The notes beneath the pieces are model-generated. The model was not told the origin of the DNA. It made no database searches and saw only the letters and a program-made list of their open reading frames with translations. Shown here one piece after another: positions 7,810-16,564 of a stretch of 62,492 bases of DNA (the stretch's first letter is position 1; each line of letters begins with the position of its first letter). The position numbers and the translations under genes are program-made. The stretch lies in NCBI GenBank assembly GCA_002316295.1, contig DCDF01000240.1, positions 1 through 62,492 of the forward strand, read 5' to 3'. The DNA is from Syntrophaceae bacterium UBA1062. GTDB lineage: Bacteria; Desulfobacterota; Desulfomonilia; UBA1062.

Positions 7810-9579
7810 TCAGCTCACCTTGGCGGGCAGGGAGATGATGAATGTGGTCCCCTTCCCCGGCTCGCTCTCGACCTCGATCCTGCCCTTGTGGTCCTGGATG
7901 ATCCAGAAAACGAGGCTGAGCCCGATGCCGGTCCCCTTTCCGGCGCTTTTTGTAGTGAAGAAGGGCTCAAATATCCTGGATATGTCCTCCGGGGGTATCC
8001 CGTGACCGTTATCGGATATGGTTACCTCGACCTGCCTGCCCATCCCGTACACCCCTGAACAGCAGACCCGGATATCTCCCTGGCCTTCCACAGCCTGCGC
8101 GCTGTTGAAGAGGATGTTCATGAACGCCTGCTGAAGGAGAACCGGGTCCCCCCGGATCAGGGGGCTTGCATGAAAATCGCGCGAGAGCCGGATCTTCTGA
8201 AAGAGGGAATGCTTGCTCACCAGCTGGATGCTGGCATCGAGGACGTCGTGGACATCCACCTCGACCAGGGTGTTCTTGTCCGGCTTTCTCGAGAAGGCGA
8301 GCAACCGAGAGATAATTTCCTGGCAGGTGTCGCCCGCATCCCGTATCATCTTGATGAGGGCATAGTTCCGGTCGTCCCGGGTCATCCTTCTCAGGAGCAC
8401 GTCAGCGATGTTCACCACTCCTACCAGAGGATTGTTCAGCTGATGGGCAAGAGCGCTCACGAGCTCTCCGATAAAGTTCATCTTCTGCGACTGGATGAGG
8501 TTTTTCCTCAGCCTCTCCCGTTCCTCGATGTCGACGCCCAGAAGCAGCGTTGCGGTTTCTTTCCCTGATTCAGAGTCCTTGATCTTCGTTGCATAAAGCT
8601 CGATCTGAAAGGTCGTCTTGTCGTAGCGGTAGATGTTCGTGGTGCCGAACCAGAGCGTTGGAGAGGCGGCGGCGTCATGAAGCTTGGGCAGATCTTCAGG
8701 GGGGAAGAATCGGTCCACCGGGGTATTGAACACCTGAGAGGGCGAAAAGCCCAGAAGGCGCTCCGCGGTTTTGTTGAAGCTCACCACACGCCTGCGGTTG
8801 TCGATGGAGATCACCATGTTGGGAGATGCGTCCAGCACCTGGGCAAGGAACGTCTGCGACTGTCTGAGCTTCTGTCCGGTCTTTTCGGCCTTGCGCTTCT
8901 CCCGGTAGAGCGCATCTTCGATCTCCACGAAAAGAACGGTCCAGTCGATCTCTTCGAGCCGGTATCCGAGGAACTTGATGATCATGTCCTTGCGGTAGAA
9001 CTGGGGATAGTAGTGATCGACGAAGACGGAAAAGCGCTTTTGCCTGCCCTCGAACAGAACGCTGTACATCTCCTGGACCCCCGGATGCTCGAACGCCCGT
9101 GGATACACATCCCGGATGGATCGGTTGAGGATCTCATCACGTTTTTTCCGGGAGTTCTCTTCCTGCTTGCGGTTGATGTACGCGATCCTGCCGGATTCAT
9201 CGATAAACATGATGCCGATGGGAGCCTCTTCGATCACGCTCAGAAGATGCTTGTTGTTCTCTCTGAGCATCCGCAGCTCCTCAGGTTCCTCGCATGACTT
9301 CCCTTCGGCAGGGGACGGGATGAAGAAAAAACTGACGAGCCTGCCCGCCGGCAGGACATGGATATCGTTCAGGAGGCCGCCCAGGGACACTCTCTCAAGA
9401 ACCGTCTCCCGATGTCCGTTTTCGAGGGATATTCTCCCCTCAAGTGCAGGGAAGTGGTCGAACAGGTGATCGTTCTCGCTGATGCAGCCGCGGGCGGAAA
9501 GCGCGGACGCTCTTTCGTTGGAAGATACGACCCTCCAGTCAGTCCCCGTAATGACGAGCCCCTTCATCATTTTCGCCAT
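7810..9579 (-). CDS. Cytoplasmic PAS-domain sensor histidine kinase
   Basis: 589 residues with no transmembrane segment, so it probably senses a cytoplasmic signal. A diverged N-terminal PAS-like region (1-90) is followed by PAS domains around 112-220 and 243-350. The HisKA domain has phospho-accepting H379 in LAHQLNNPL, and the HATPase domain has DNGHGIPPED and GTGIGLSLV nucleotide-binding boxes. It phosphorylates the sigma-54 regulator encoded immediately downstream. PAS domains often bind small ligands or flavin/haem; a fatty or aromatic acid, or its CoA ester, would be a reasonable inducer given the controlled operon, but no ligand can be read from the sequence. Confidence 0.93.
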   Translation of the reverse strand: MAKMMKGLVITGTDWRVVSSNERASALSARGCISENDHLFDHFPALEGRISLENGHRETVLERVSLGGLLNDIHVLPAGRLVSFFFIPSPAEGKSCEEPEELRMLRENNKHLLSVIEEAPIGIMFIDESGRIAYINRKQEENSRKKRDEILNRSIRDVYPRAFEHPGVQEMYSVLFEGRQKRFSVFVDHYYPQFYRKDMIIKFLGYRLEEIDWTVLFVEIEDALYREKRKAEKTGQKLRQSQTFLAQVLDASPNMVISIDNRRRVVSFNKTAERLLGFSPSQVFNTPVDRFFPPEDLPKLHDAAASPTLWFGTTNIYRYDKTTFQIELYATKIKDSESGKETATLLLGVDIEERERLRKNLIQSQKMNFIGELVSALAHQLNNPLVGVVNIADVLLRRMTRDDRNYALIKMIRDAGDTCQEIISRLLAFSRKPDKNTLVEVDVHDVLDASIQLVSKHSLFQKIRLSRDFHASPLIRGDPVLLQQAFMNILFNSAQAVEGQGDIRVCCSGVYGMGRQVEVTISDNGHGIPPEDISRIFEPFFTTKSAGKGTGIGLSLVFWIIQDHKGRIEVESEPGKGTTFIISLPAKVS

Positions 9580-9738
9580 AACCCCCCATTATACGACAAT
9601 CGATATGATTATTCTATTATATTACAACAGATAAGGGAACGGTGTCGTACAGGCTTTCCCGGACAGGGCGTTCGCCGGCCATGAATGCACCACAAATGAA
9701 TTCCTCGCATCATGATACCGGGAGACATTCATAAATTA

Positions 9739-9767
9739 TTGACACACGCACCATGTCCATGCAATAT
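9739..9767 (+). promoter_or_regulatory. Possible sigma-70 promoter of the LapA-like gene
   Basis: TTGACA at 9739-9744 is followed after 17 bases by CAATAT at 9762-9767, a weak -10. It lies 30 bases before the gene start. The -35 is perfect and the -10 is poor, so confidence is limited. Confidence 0.35.
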
Positions 9768-9796
9768 CTTGCAAGACATCCCACTGGGGGCTTGAA

Positions 9797-10042
9797 ATGG
9801 GGTTTGGAGAAATAAAAAGTAATACAAAACTCATCGGCATCGCCGTCGGGGTGGTGCTCCTGATCATTTTCCTCCTCCAGAATTTCGAGATGACCTCGTT
9901 TCAATTCCTCGTTTTCACCCTGTTCGTGGCGCCCAAATGGCTGGTGGTCACGGTCACTTTCCTCCTGGGATTCATGCTCGGCTATCTCTATGCAAAGAAG
10001 AAGTCCTGGACCGGAGCGAAGAGAAGCGAGCCGCTCGTCTAG
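9797..10042 (+). CDS. LapA/DUF1049 domain small inner-membrane protein
   Basis: 81 residues with two hydrophobic helices (about 12-30 and 42-63) separated by a short loop, and a charged tail beginning YAKKKSW. This is the layout of the lipopolysaccharide assembly protein A (DUF1049) domain. In enterobacteria the LapA family works with LapB in regulating LPS synthesis; here no LapB is visible and the gene stands alone between the kinase (divergent) and a tRNA. The ribosome site is a weak GGGGG run. The domain assignment rests on helix layout and length. Confidence 0.65.
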   Translation: MGFGEIKSNTKLIGIAVGVVLLIIFLLQNFEMTSFQFLVFTLFVAPKWLVVTVTFLLGFMLGYLYAKKKSWTGAKRSEPLV

Positions 10043-10264
10043 CCTTCTCAGCAGCTCGTCTCGAATGAGACCATTCGCTCCTCACCCTTGAAGCGTCCCC
10101 GGGCCTTACCCGCCTGATCCTTGCAGACCTTCTTCGAACGATGCCGGTAAAGACCGGCGGTCTTCAAGCAGGTCTCGTTCGACAGAGGCGTATGGAGGGC
10201 GAAAAGACGGATGGGGAGGAGCGCGCAGACTCAGGAAGGAAGTATTGCTTGAGAAAAAGAGGTT

Positions 10265-10339
10265 TGGAGCGGGAAACGGGATTCGAACCCGCGACTTTAA
10301 CCTTGGCAAGGTTACACTCTACCACTGAGTTATTCCCGC
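10265..10339 (-). tRNA. tRNA-Gly (anticodon GCC)
   Basis: A 75-base tRNA on the minus strand with CCA encoded. The acceptor stem GCGGGAA pairs with TTCCCGC, the anticodon stem-loop is TAACC-TTGCCAA-GGTTA, and the T-arm contains GGTTCGAATCC. The anticodon GCC reads GGC and GGU glycine codons. A strong promoter lies directly upstream and a T-rich run follows the 3' end. Confidence 0.97.
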
Positions 10340-10354
10340 CCAAAAACATCCCAC

Positions 10355-10383
10355 CTTATAAGCAACAACTTTTCCTTTGTCAA
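10355..10383 (-). promoter_or_regulatory. Sigma-70 promoter of tRNA-Gly
   Basis: On the minus strand, TTGACA (10383-10378), a 17-base spacer, then TATAAG (10360-10355). Transcription would start near 10347, eight bases before the mature tRNA 5' end, next to a G-rich discriminator typical of stable-RNA promoters. Confidence 0.75.
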
Positions 10384-10597
10384 GGTGCTTTTGCCTGCCT
10401 TCGGCCGGGCTTATACCCTGTGATCTCCTGTTTTCTCAGGTTCAGTTCTCTGAGGTGATTATCAAATTACCGCCCCCGATATCCATTGACAAATTCCCCT
10501 CCTCTCTTACCTTTCTCTTATGTAGGAAGCGTGATGTCTTGTTGATGGCAAGAGGAAGCATCCTACCTTGTGAACCGATACTGAGAAGAGGTGTCTC

Positions 10598-11482
10598 ATG
10601 AGTGGAAGCGAGAAGGCGAACCCCGATCTTCAGACAATCATCAGGCAATGGCTGAAGACAGGAAGCCCATCAGGGGCGGAGACTGAGCCTGGCAGCGGCG
10701 AACGTTCCTCCGAGCAAGGACAGAAAGCGCAGGCTGAACGGCTTTCGAAAGACGCCTACTTTTCCATGATGAGAACCTTCCAGGCGGTCTCATCGGCCAT
10801 GAGCGAGCCGCCGGTCCTCGACGCCCTCTTCCGCAGTGCGAACATTCTTCCGGATATCGTGTCCACCTTTGTCATCACAGGGTTGAAAGGATATTTCGCC
10901 CTCCATCAGCAGGTCATCGACAAGATGGGGAAAATTGGAAGCCATACAGACGCGTACAGCTTCGACAACATTGATCAGGAAGCCCTGCGCGTCTGGTCCG
11001 AGATTTACAAGAATGAGATCAGGCAGTACTTCAACGTGCCTCAGCTGGGCCTGAGCAGATTTTACCAGGAAAGAGTCAACCAGGCTCTCGACAAGTTCAA
11101 TATCTTCAGCTCTGCTCTGGCCGAATTTCTTCAGCTGCTCTCACTGCCTTTTGAAAAATCCTTTCGCGTTCTGCAGGAAAAGATCGAAGATCTCACCAGA
11201 ACCGGGAGCCTCCCGGAAGATTCCCGTGGGTATTATCAGATGTGGGTGAAAATCCTCGAAGGTCATTTCATGACCCTGTTCCAGTCGCCCGAGTACAACA
11301 AGTCTCTCGGCGAGACGATGACGGCGCTGGAGGACTACATCTCCGCCCGCAACAGGATTCTTCAGGACATGCTCCAGTCGATGCCTGTGCCGACGAGAAA
11401 GGAGATGGATGATCTTTATAAGGAAATATATCTCCTGAAAAAGAAGGTCCGCGATCTCGAAAAGGCGAACGGGAAGCAGTAG
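10598..11482 (+). CDS. phaE: Class III PHA synthase subunit PhaE
   Basis: 294 residues. It is the non-catalytic partner that activates class III PHA synthase. The N-terminus is hydrophilic and variable. The middle is helical with aromatic residues (for example FNVPQLGLSRFYQERVNQA). The C-terminus carries the family signature near VPTRKEMDDLYKEIYLLKKKVRDLEK, a short coiled coil thought to contact PhaC. It lies 16 bases upstream of phaC and is presumably cotranscribed. Start ATG follows AAGAGG. The identification combines the C-terminal motif with the phaC neighbour. Confidence 0.88.
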   Translation: MSGSEKANPDLQTIIRQWLKTGSPSGAETEPGSGERSSEQGQKAQAERLSKDAYFSMMRTFQAVSSAMSEPPVLDALFRSANILPDIVSTFVITGLKGYFALHQQVIDKMGKIGSHTDAYSFDNIDQEALRVWSEIYKNEIRQYFNVPQLGLSRFYQERVNQALDKFNIFSSALAEFLQLLSLPFEKSFRVLQEKIEDLTRTGSLPEDSRGYYQMWVKILEGHFMTLFQSPEYNKSLGETMTALEDYISARNRILQDMLQSMPVPTRKEMDDLYKEIYLLKKKVRDLEKANGKQ

Positions 11483-11498
11483 CAACAAAGGAGAAGCC

Positions 11499-12764
11499 AT
11501 GAACAAGCCGAAAATACCTGTGGATATCATTCTGAAACATCTTGCCGAGCAGGCGGAGGTGAGCCGGGAGCGGGTGCAGAAGGCGACCGATGTCCTGCTT
11601 GGCAACCTCGATACCGATATCGCAGCCACCCCGTACGAGGTGGTGTATGAGGAAGACCGTGTCAAACTCAAACACTATGCACGGTCTCCGAAGGCGGAAG
11701 ACGCCATGCAGACCCCTCTTCTGGTGGTCTACGCGCTCATCAACCGCGAGACTATGCTCGATCTCCAGCCGGAACGAAGCGTCGTGAAAAGCTTACTGGC
11801 AGACGGGGTCAATCTCTACATGGTGGACTGGGGATACCCCACCTATAAGGACAAGTTCCTCACCATAGACGATCATGTCAACGGCTATATGGACAATATC
11901 GTCGATTTCATCCTGAAGCGGGAAAAGGTCGAAAAGATCAACCTCATGGGAATCTGCATGGGGGGAACCTTCAGCGTCATGTATTCCGCCCTTCATCCCC
12001 ACAAGGTCAAAAACCTGGTGACCACGGTATGTCCTACGAACTTCGATACGAGGCAGGGGCTGCTGCACATCTGGATGAAGTGGATGGATGTGGACAAAAT
12101 GATCGACACCTTCGGCAACATGCCCGGGGACCTCATGAATTTCGGGTTTCTCCTGCTCAATCCGGCACGCCTCATGATAGACAAGTATATCGGATTCCTG
12201 GAAAATATGGACAACAAGGCCTTTGTCGAGAATTTCGTCAGGATGGAGAAATGGATTTTCGACAGCCCCGACGTGCCGGGTGAGACCTTCCGGCAGTTCA
12301 CCAAGGATCTCTACCAGAACAATCTCCTGATCGAGAACAGGCTTCACATCGGCGGCAGACATGTAGATCTCCGCAATATCACCATGCCGATGCTCAACAT
12401 ATACGCCCGGTACGACCATCTGGTGCCTCCGGAGGCGGCCGAAAAGATCACCAGTGTGGTAGGGAGCACCGACACCGAGAACGTGTGCCTCGAGACCGGA
12501 CATATCGGTATCTACGTCAGCTCCAAGACGCAGAAGGAGTTCGCTCCGAAAATCATCAGCTGGCTCAGGGAAAGAGAAGGCCGGCGTGAACCCGTGAACC
12601 AGGCCGGCCTGTACCGGAGAAAGTCCGTGCCGAAAAGGGCGCGTTCTTCCATAAGAAACTCATCTCTCAGCACCAAAAGAAAGAAGGAGTTGAGCCATGC
12701 CGGAAAGAAAAGACTTTTTTTCAACAATTTGCAAGGTGAGCAGGGCGTTCGGGACCACCCTTGA
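11499..12764 (+). CDS. phaC: Class III PHA synthase catalytic subunit PhaC, with unusual C-terminal tail
   Basis: 421 residues. It polymerises (R)-3-hydroxyacyl-CoA into PHA. The lipase-like box GICMGG places the nucleophile at C153, with D306 (YARYDHLVPP) and H335 (TGHIGIY) completing the triad. Spacing matches class III enzymes of about 355 residues. The family-like part ends near residue 360 (SWLREREG). Residues 361-421 form a Lys/Arg/Ser-rich tail, and the last 68 bases overlap the next gene in another frame. The tail may come from a lost stop codon, be a functional addition, or reflect a sequencing error. The start has AAAGGAG at good spacing. Confidence 0.92.
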   Translation: MNKPKIPVDIILKHLAEQAEVSRERVQKATDVLLGNLDTDIAATPYEVVYEEDRVKLKHYARSPKAEDAMQTPLLVVYALINRETMLDLQPERSVVKSLLADGVNLYMVDWGYPTYKDKFLTIDDHVNGYMDNIVDFILKREKVEKINLMGICMGGTFSVMYSALHPHKVKNLVTTVCPTNFDTRQGLLHIWMKWMDVDKMIDTFGNMPGDLMNFGFLLLNPARLMIDKYIGFLENMDNKAFVENFVRMEKWIFDSPDVPGETFRQFTKDLYQNNLLIENRLHIGGRHVDLRNITMPMLNIYARYDHLVPPEAAEKITSVVGSTDTENVCLETGHIGIYVSSKTQKEFAPKIISWLREREGRREPVNQAGLYRRKSVPKRARSSIRNSSLSTKRKKELSHAGKKRLFFNNLQGEQGVRDHP

Positions 12765-13749
12765 GAAGGAGGACCTGCTGGACCTGATCGTCCAGAGCGC
12801 CATCGAAACCATGAATGGAAAGGCTGCAAGCCTTTTCATGCAGGATGAAGACCGGAAGAGCCCGTATTACTTCCCCATCGCGCAGAAAGGGCTCTCCAGC
12901 AACTATCTCCACATGGAGCCGAAAGAGGCGAAACGCGCCGCCGACGAGATTCTCAAGAAGGGATACATTGCCATACACGATGCAACCAAGGATACCCGGG
13001 TCCAGAACCACGCACTGAAAAAGGCCGAGGGAATAGCCTCCATTCTCGTCGTGCCGGTAATGGTCAGAAACACCGTGATCGGTGTTCTCGGACTGTACAC
13101 CGCAACACCCAGACGATTTACCGATGAGGAGATCGAGTTCCTCACCGCACTGGCCGAGCAGGGAGGAATGGCTATCGAGCATGCGAGGCTCGTGGAGCAG
13201 ATCCGCAGGAACACCGATCTCTTCCTCAACCTCTCGACGAATATCAACTCCAGCTTGGACATCAGAGACATCCTGGACATTCTCACCGTTGACGTTGCGA
13301 GGGCCTTCGGGGTAAAGGCCGTCTCCGTACGCCTCCTGGACAGGGAGAAGAAGATCCTTCAGCTGGTGAGCAGCTACGGTCTGAGCGAGAAATATCTCAA
13401 GAAGGGGCCGGTCTATGCGGAGAAGAGCATCGCCGAGGCACTCAAAGGAAATATCGTGGCGATCCGCGACGCCTCCACGGATGAGGGAGTGCAGTACAAG
13501 AACGAGAAAAAAGCGGAGGGGATCATGTCGATTCTCTGTGTGCCCATCAAGGCCATGAATGAGATTATCGGCGTGCTCAGGCTCTACAGCGGAGTCCCCC
13601 GGGTGTTTACCGAAGACGAGATCAAGCTGGCTACCGCCATAGCCAACCAGGGGGGTCTGGCGATTCATAATGCATCGCTGTATCTTATGCTCAAGGAGGA
13701 CATCAAGGATCTCAGGGATGATATCTGGAGCCACCGGTTGTGGTTCTGA
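12697..13749 (+). CDS. Tandem GAF domain protein in the pha operon
   Basis: 350 residues made of two similar GAF domains (about 18-160 and 180-335), both with a ...EGI(A/M)SIL.VP... core strand and an IGVL(G/R)LY.. strand, so it arose by internal duplication. No kinase, cyclase, HTH or other output domain is present. GAF domains bind small ligands, nucleotides or redox cofactors. Its ribosome site (AAGGAG, 7 bases before ATG) lies inside the phaC reading frame, so the two are translationally linked. It may sense metabolite or redox state and act by protein contact on the synthase; that role is inferred only from position. Confidence 0.85.
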   Translation: MPERKDFFSTICKVSRAFGTTLEKEDLLDLIVQSAIETMNGKAASLFMQDEDRKSPYYFPIAQKGLSSNYLHMEPKEAKRAADEILKKGYIAIHDATKDTRVQNHALKKAEGIASILVVPVMVRNTVIGVLGLYTATPRRFTDEEIEFLTALAEQGGMAIEHARLVEQIRRNTDLFLNLSTNINSSLDIRDILDILTVDVARAFGVKAVSVRLLDREKKILQLVSSYGLSEKYLKKGPVYAEKSIAEALKGNIVAIRDASTDEGVQYKNEKKAEGIMSILCVPIKAMNEIIGVLRLYSGVPRVFTEDEIKLATAIANQGGLAIHNASLYLMLKEDIKDLRDDIWSHRLWF

Positions 13750-13849
13750 TGATTCCGGAATGCATTCTCTTCCCGCATGCGGCTTCTTCCTGTCCACCCG
13801 TTGCTCTTAAGGCCGGCGTGGACGGAAATTGTACAAAAGGAGTTTCCAT

Positions 13850-14278
13850 ATGCCAGGAAAAACCATATCCGAGATGAAGATTGGTGATTACGCGGAATTC
13901 GCCAAAACAATCGCCGAGGCCGATATCTATCTGTTTGCAGGTCTTACCGGAGATCTCAACCCGGCTCATGTCAACGAAGAATATGCCAGGGAAACCTTTT
14001 TCAAGACACGTATCGCCCACGGGATTCTCCAGGCCGGCTTCATTTCCGCAGCGATCGGGATGCAGCTGCCCGGCCCCGGAACCATCTACATCCGACAGGA
14101 GCTCAATTTCCTGGCTCCTGTCCGGATCGGTGATACCGTCACCGCCCGCGTGGAAGTCGCCGAGATAAACGCGGAGAAAAACCGTGTCGTGCTCAAGACC
14201 ACGTGCAGAAACCAGAACCAGGAGACGGTTCTGGACGGGCAAGCCCTGGTGAGCCCTCCCAAGTCGCCGAAAAAATAG
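13850..14278 (+). CDS. phaJ: (R)-specific enoyl-CoA hydratase, MaoC family
   Basis: 142 residues from ATG 13850, chosen over an upstream TTG because AAAAGGAG ends 7 bases before it. The hot-dog fold hydratase motif with D and H is seen in FAGLTGDLNPAHVNEEYA, followed by RIAHGILQAG. PhaJ hydrates trans-2-enoyl-CoA to (R)-3-hydroxyacyl-CoA, linking beta-oxidation to PHA synthesis. It lies 100 bases after the GAF gene on the same strand and is probably part of the phaEC operon. Confidence 0.88.
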   Translation: MPGKTISEMKIGDYAEFAKTIAEADIYLFAGLTGDLNPAHVNEEYARETFFKTRIAHGILQAGFISAAIGMQLPGPGTIYIRQELNFLAPVRIGDTVTARVEVAEINAEKNRVVLKTTCRNQNQETVLDGQALVSPPKSPKK

Positions 14279-14384
14279 GCTTGGCGCACCCGCCCGCTAC
14301 ACTGCTGTCCGTCGGTCACCCATATGTGATGACAGAGATGCGCACCGCTGTTCAGCACACAAAGGGCGACATGCTCGAACCAGG

Positions 14385-14951
14385 CTATGACTTGCTTCTG
14401 GTCCGCGATCCCTTCTTGGTTGCCGCCTCCGCAGCCTTGTGCGTTTCTTCAGTGCCCGCGGTTTCCTGGAAGATCTTTGAAAAACTGATCATCATATCCT
14501 GAAACTGTTGCGTCTGCTTCTTCATCAGGTTCTGAAATGCACTGATGCCTTCTCCCTGCAGAGAGAGCCTCTCGTCAAGGACACTCCGGAGACGGCCGAT
14601 TTCTTCCTCCTGGCGCTGTGTCTTTTCCTTGAGCTCCTCGTAGTCCTTGAGCAGAGCCTGATATTCCGACTGAAGGGGGTAGTTCCAGGGGCAGCTCATA
14701 AGCGAGAGGAATCCACCCGTGAAAGATTTTTGAAAATCTTCTGCGGCCTTGATGGAGGCGCTGAAATATTCCGGGAGATCACGGAGGAAGAAATCCATGC
14801 CCCACCACTTGGCGTACATTTCGAAAAGATCCTGAAAACTTCCCAGGTCGCCTTTCATCATACGGGAAAAGTCTTCCATGAGCTTCTGGCCCCGCGCGGC
14901 GTTGAGGAACATGTTTCCCCAGAGCTCAAACGCCTGTGTCTGCGTCTGCAT
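14385..14951 (-). CDS. Small coiled-coil protein paired with the second PhaC (PhaE/PhaR-like candidate)
   Basis: 188 residues. The N-terminal two thirds are helical and rich in aromatics (AKWWGMDFFLRDLPEYF). A strong heptad coiled coil runs through about 110-140 (KDYEELKEKTQRQEEEIGRL), then a helical segment and a basic Ala/Lys/Arg tail. I chose ATG 14951 because AAGGAGG is 6 bases upstream; it starts 2 bases after the phaC stop, so the two are tightly coupled. No family is recognised with certainty. Size, aromatic helix and coiled coil resemble PhaE (class III) or PhaR (class IV) synthase subunits, so an accessory synthase subunit is the best guess; a phasin is the alternative. Confidence 0.7.
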   Translation of the reverse strand: MQTQTQAFELWGNMFLNAARGQKLMEDFSRMMKGDLGSFQDLFEMYAKWWGMDFFLRDLPEYFSASIKAAEDFQKSFTGGFLSLMSCPWNYPLQSEYQALLKDYEELKEKTQRQEEEIGRLRSVLDERLSLQGEGISAFQNLMKKQTQQFQDMMISFSKIFQETAGTEETHKAAEAATKKGSRTRSKS

Positions 14952-14953
14952 GA

Positions 14954-16531
14954 TCATCCTCCTTTGTACGATGGATCGCTCTCCAGCTGGAAAAGAACCG
15001 GACCGCGGTAATTCTTCTCTCCGAACCGCTTGTCCAGTGCGAATTCAGATTTCGGATTGGACCAGGACGTGGCGATGGCAAGATGGCCCTTGGGGAATTC
15101 ACTCACTTCGACATCGATGAAGTCCCGGGGAGCAAGCGCCGTTTCCTTCTCCACCAAGTCATCCCTCTCACCGTAGCAGATGAGCCACTTCACTCCCTTC
15201 TGCGGCAGGCGGTGGAGATCCAGCTTCCTGCCGAAAAGGCGTACCGGCAGAACCCCTTCTGTGGTGATGGGGATGTTGTATGAACGGAAGCTCATCTTGG
15301 TGACCTCAAGAGGCAGGTCGGTCCGTTCATAGGAGAGCCAGTAGTTGATCGCCAGAGCGGTCTTGTTGAATCCATGCTTTGCCTTTCCGTCGGCTGAAAG
15401 CATGACCATGTCCCGATAGAAGCTGATGAGCGGAAACTCGTCGTCGATCGCCCTGAGCTTGTACACCCATCCCATCAGCTTCCCGTCGCCCACCCTGTTC
15501 CCGTTGGGCAAAGTCTTGGTGCCGTAGGCGAGATCGTTGAACCGCGGGGGGAGATTGTTCAGAAATGTGGCAAGCCCCGGGCTCCTGGTCCCGTCCATGG
15601 GGGAGACGCAGGTGATGAGCAAATCCACGAGATTGTCCAGCTCGCCCGAGAGAATCCCGCACAGAGAAGTAAATCCGCCCTGGCAGTATCCACACAGGGT
15701 TACCGGCTTTCCGTGCTCTTTTTTGACGATCTCGGAAAAGTAGGCGGTGTCTCGGACGTCGTCTTCGCCGGTCATGACCTGGAATGCGGGGGTCGTCCAG
15801 ATGTTCTTGGCGATCCGTATGTAGGTCGGTATCCCCCTGTTGGCGAAGGCGTGCACGAAACTCTTGTTGTCTCCGGGGAGAAAGGCGAGGATATTCGTGC
15901 CCAGCACAAACGGGGGGATAATGACGACCGGTTTGCCGTTTTTCCTGACCGATACGTCCGTACGGGAAGGAAGCACCTGGTAGAGCATGAACCTCTCGGT
16001 TTCCCCCGCTTTTCTGTAGCCTTCCTGATCGAAGTGAAATCCGTATTCGCTCCTGATGTTGCGGATGGCCTTGGGATACTCGTACACGACCTTTTCCATG
16101 AGGGCTTCGTGCTCGGAAAGCAGAGACTGAATGTCTTTGCCGTCCCTGGAAAAGACCGTATTGATCCACGCGTCTGTGATTTCTCCGTATCGAGGGAGGT
16201 AGTACTGACCGATAGTGGAGATGCTTGCTTTCAGGGCCCTCTGAGCAAGCTGCACATTCAGCAGGAGCAGCTTGGTGTAGTCCTGGATTGTCTGGGCGGG
16301 AGGGATTTCGAGGATTTTCTTTCTTTCGACAGCCTGGAAATAGCTCGATGAAATGACGAAGGCATCGATAAAGTCATGGAAGTAACGCAGCAGTCCGTTG
16401 AGGTAAACCTGCCCTTCCTTCCCTTGCGCCAGCGAGGCGAGCCACAGTTTCTCCACAGTATCGCTCAAACGCTCCAGGGGCTCCGTCTGAAACATCCGAT
16501 CGTACAGGTACTGGTTTTCGTCAGAAGCCAT
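14954..16531 (-). CDS. phaC: Second PHA synthase PhaC, class I/II-sized
   Basis: 525 residues from ATG 16531, which has AGGAGGGG just upstream; an in-frame extension to 16564 has no such site. The long N-terminal domain (1-200) is typical of class I/II synthases. The box GYCQGG gives nucleophile C283, with the Asp in GERDDLV (457/458) and H483 in KGHLAI. The catalytic residues are complete. It is followed by the coiled-coil gene and preceded by a phasin on the same strand. Having it beside a class III PhaEC suggests two polymer-forming systems with different monomer preference or timing. Confidence 0.9.
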   Translation of the reverse strand: MASDENQYLYDRMFQTEPLERLSDTVEKLWLASLAQGKEGQVYLNGLLRYFHDFIDAFVISSSYFQAVERKKILEIPPAQTIQDYTKLLLLNVQLAQRALKASISTIGQYYLPRYGEITDAWINTVFSRDGKDIQSLLSEHEALMEKVVYEYPKAIRNIRSEYGFHFDQEGYRKAGETERFMLYQVLPSRTDVSVRKNGKPVVIIPPFVLGTNILAFLPGDNKSFVHAFANRGIPTYIRIAKNIWTTPAFQVMTGEDDVRDTAYFSEIVKKEHGKPVTLCGYCQGGFTSLCGILSGELDNLVDLLITCVSPMDGTRSPGLATFLNNLPPRFNDLAYGTKTLPNGNRVGDGKLMGWVYKLRAIDDEFPLISFYRDMVMLSADGKAKHGFNKTALAINYWLSYERTDLPLEVTKMSFRSYNIPITTEGVLPVRLFGRKLDLHRLPQKGVKWLICYGERDDLVEKETALAPRDFIDVEVSEFPKGHLAIATSWSNPKSEFALDKRFGEKNYRGPVLFQLESDPSYKGG

Positions 16532-16564
16532 TGTCCCCTCCTGTGCGCGGCCGGGGCCGGTCAT

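Noticed and set aside
9588..9593. TATAAT on the minus strand as -10 of the histidine kinase gene
   Set aside because: The implied start would be at the ATG itself, leaving no room for the visible GGGGGG ribosome site; no good -35 is present.
10143..10158. GCCGGT-AAAG-ACCGGC hairpin as a terminator of the LapA-like gene
   Set aside because: The stem is perfect but short, no T-run follows on either strand, and it is about 100 bases from the gene end.
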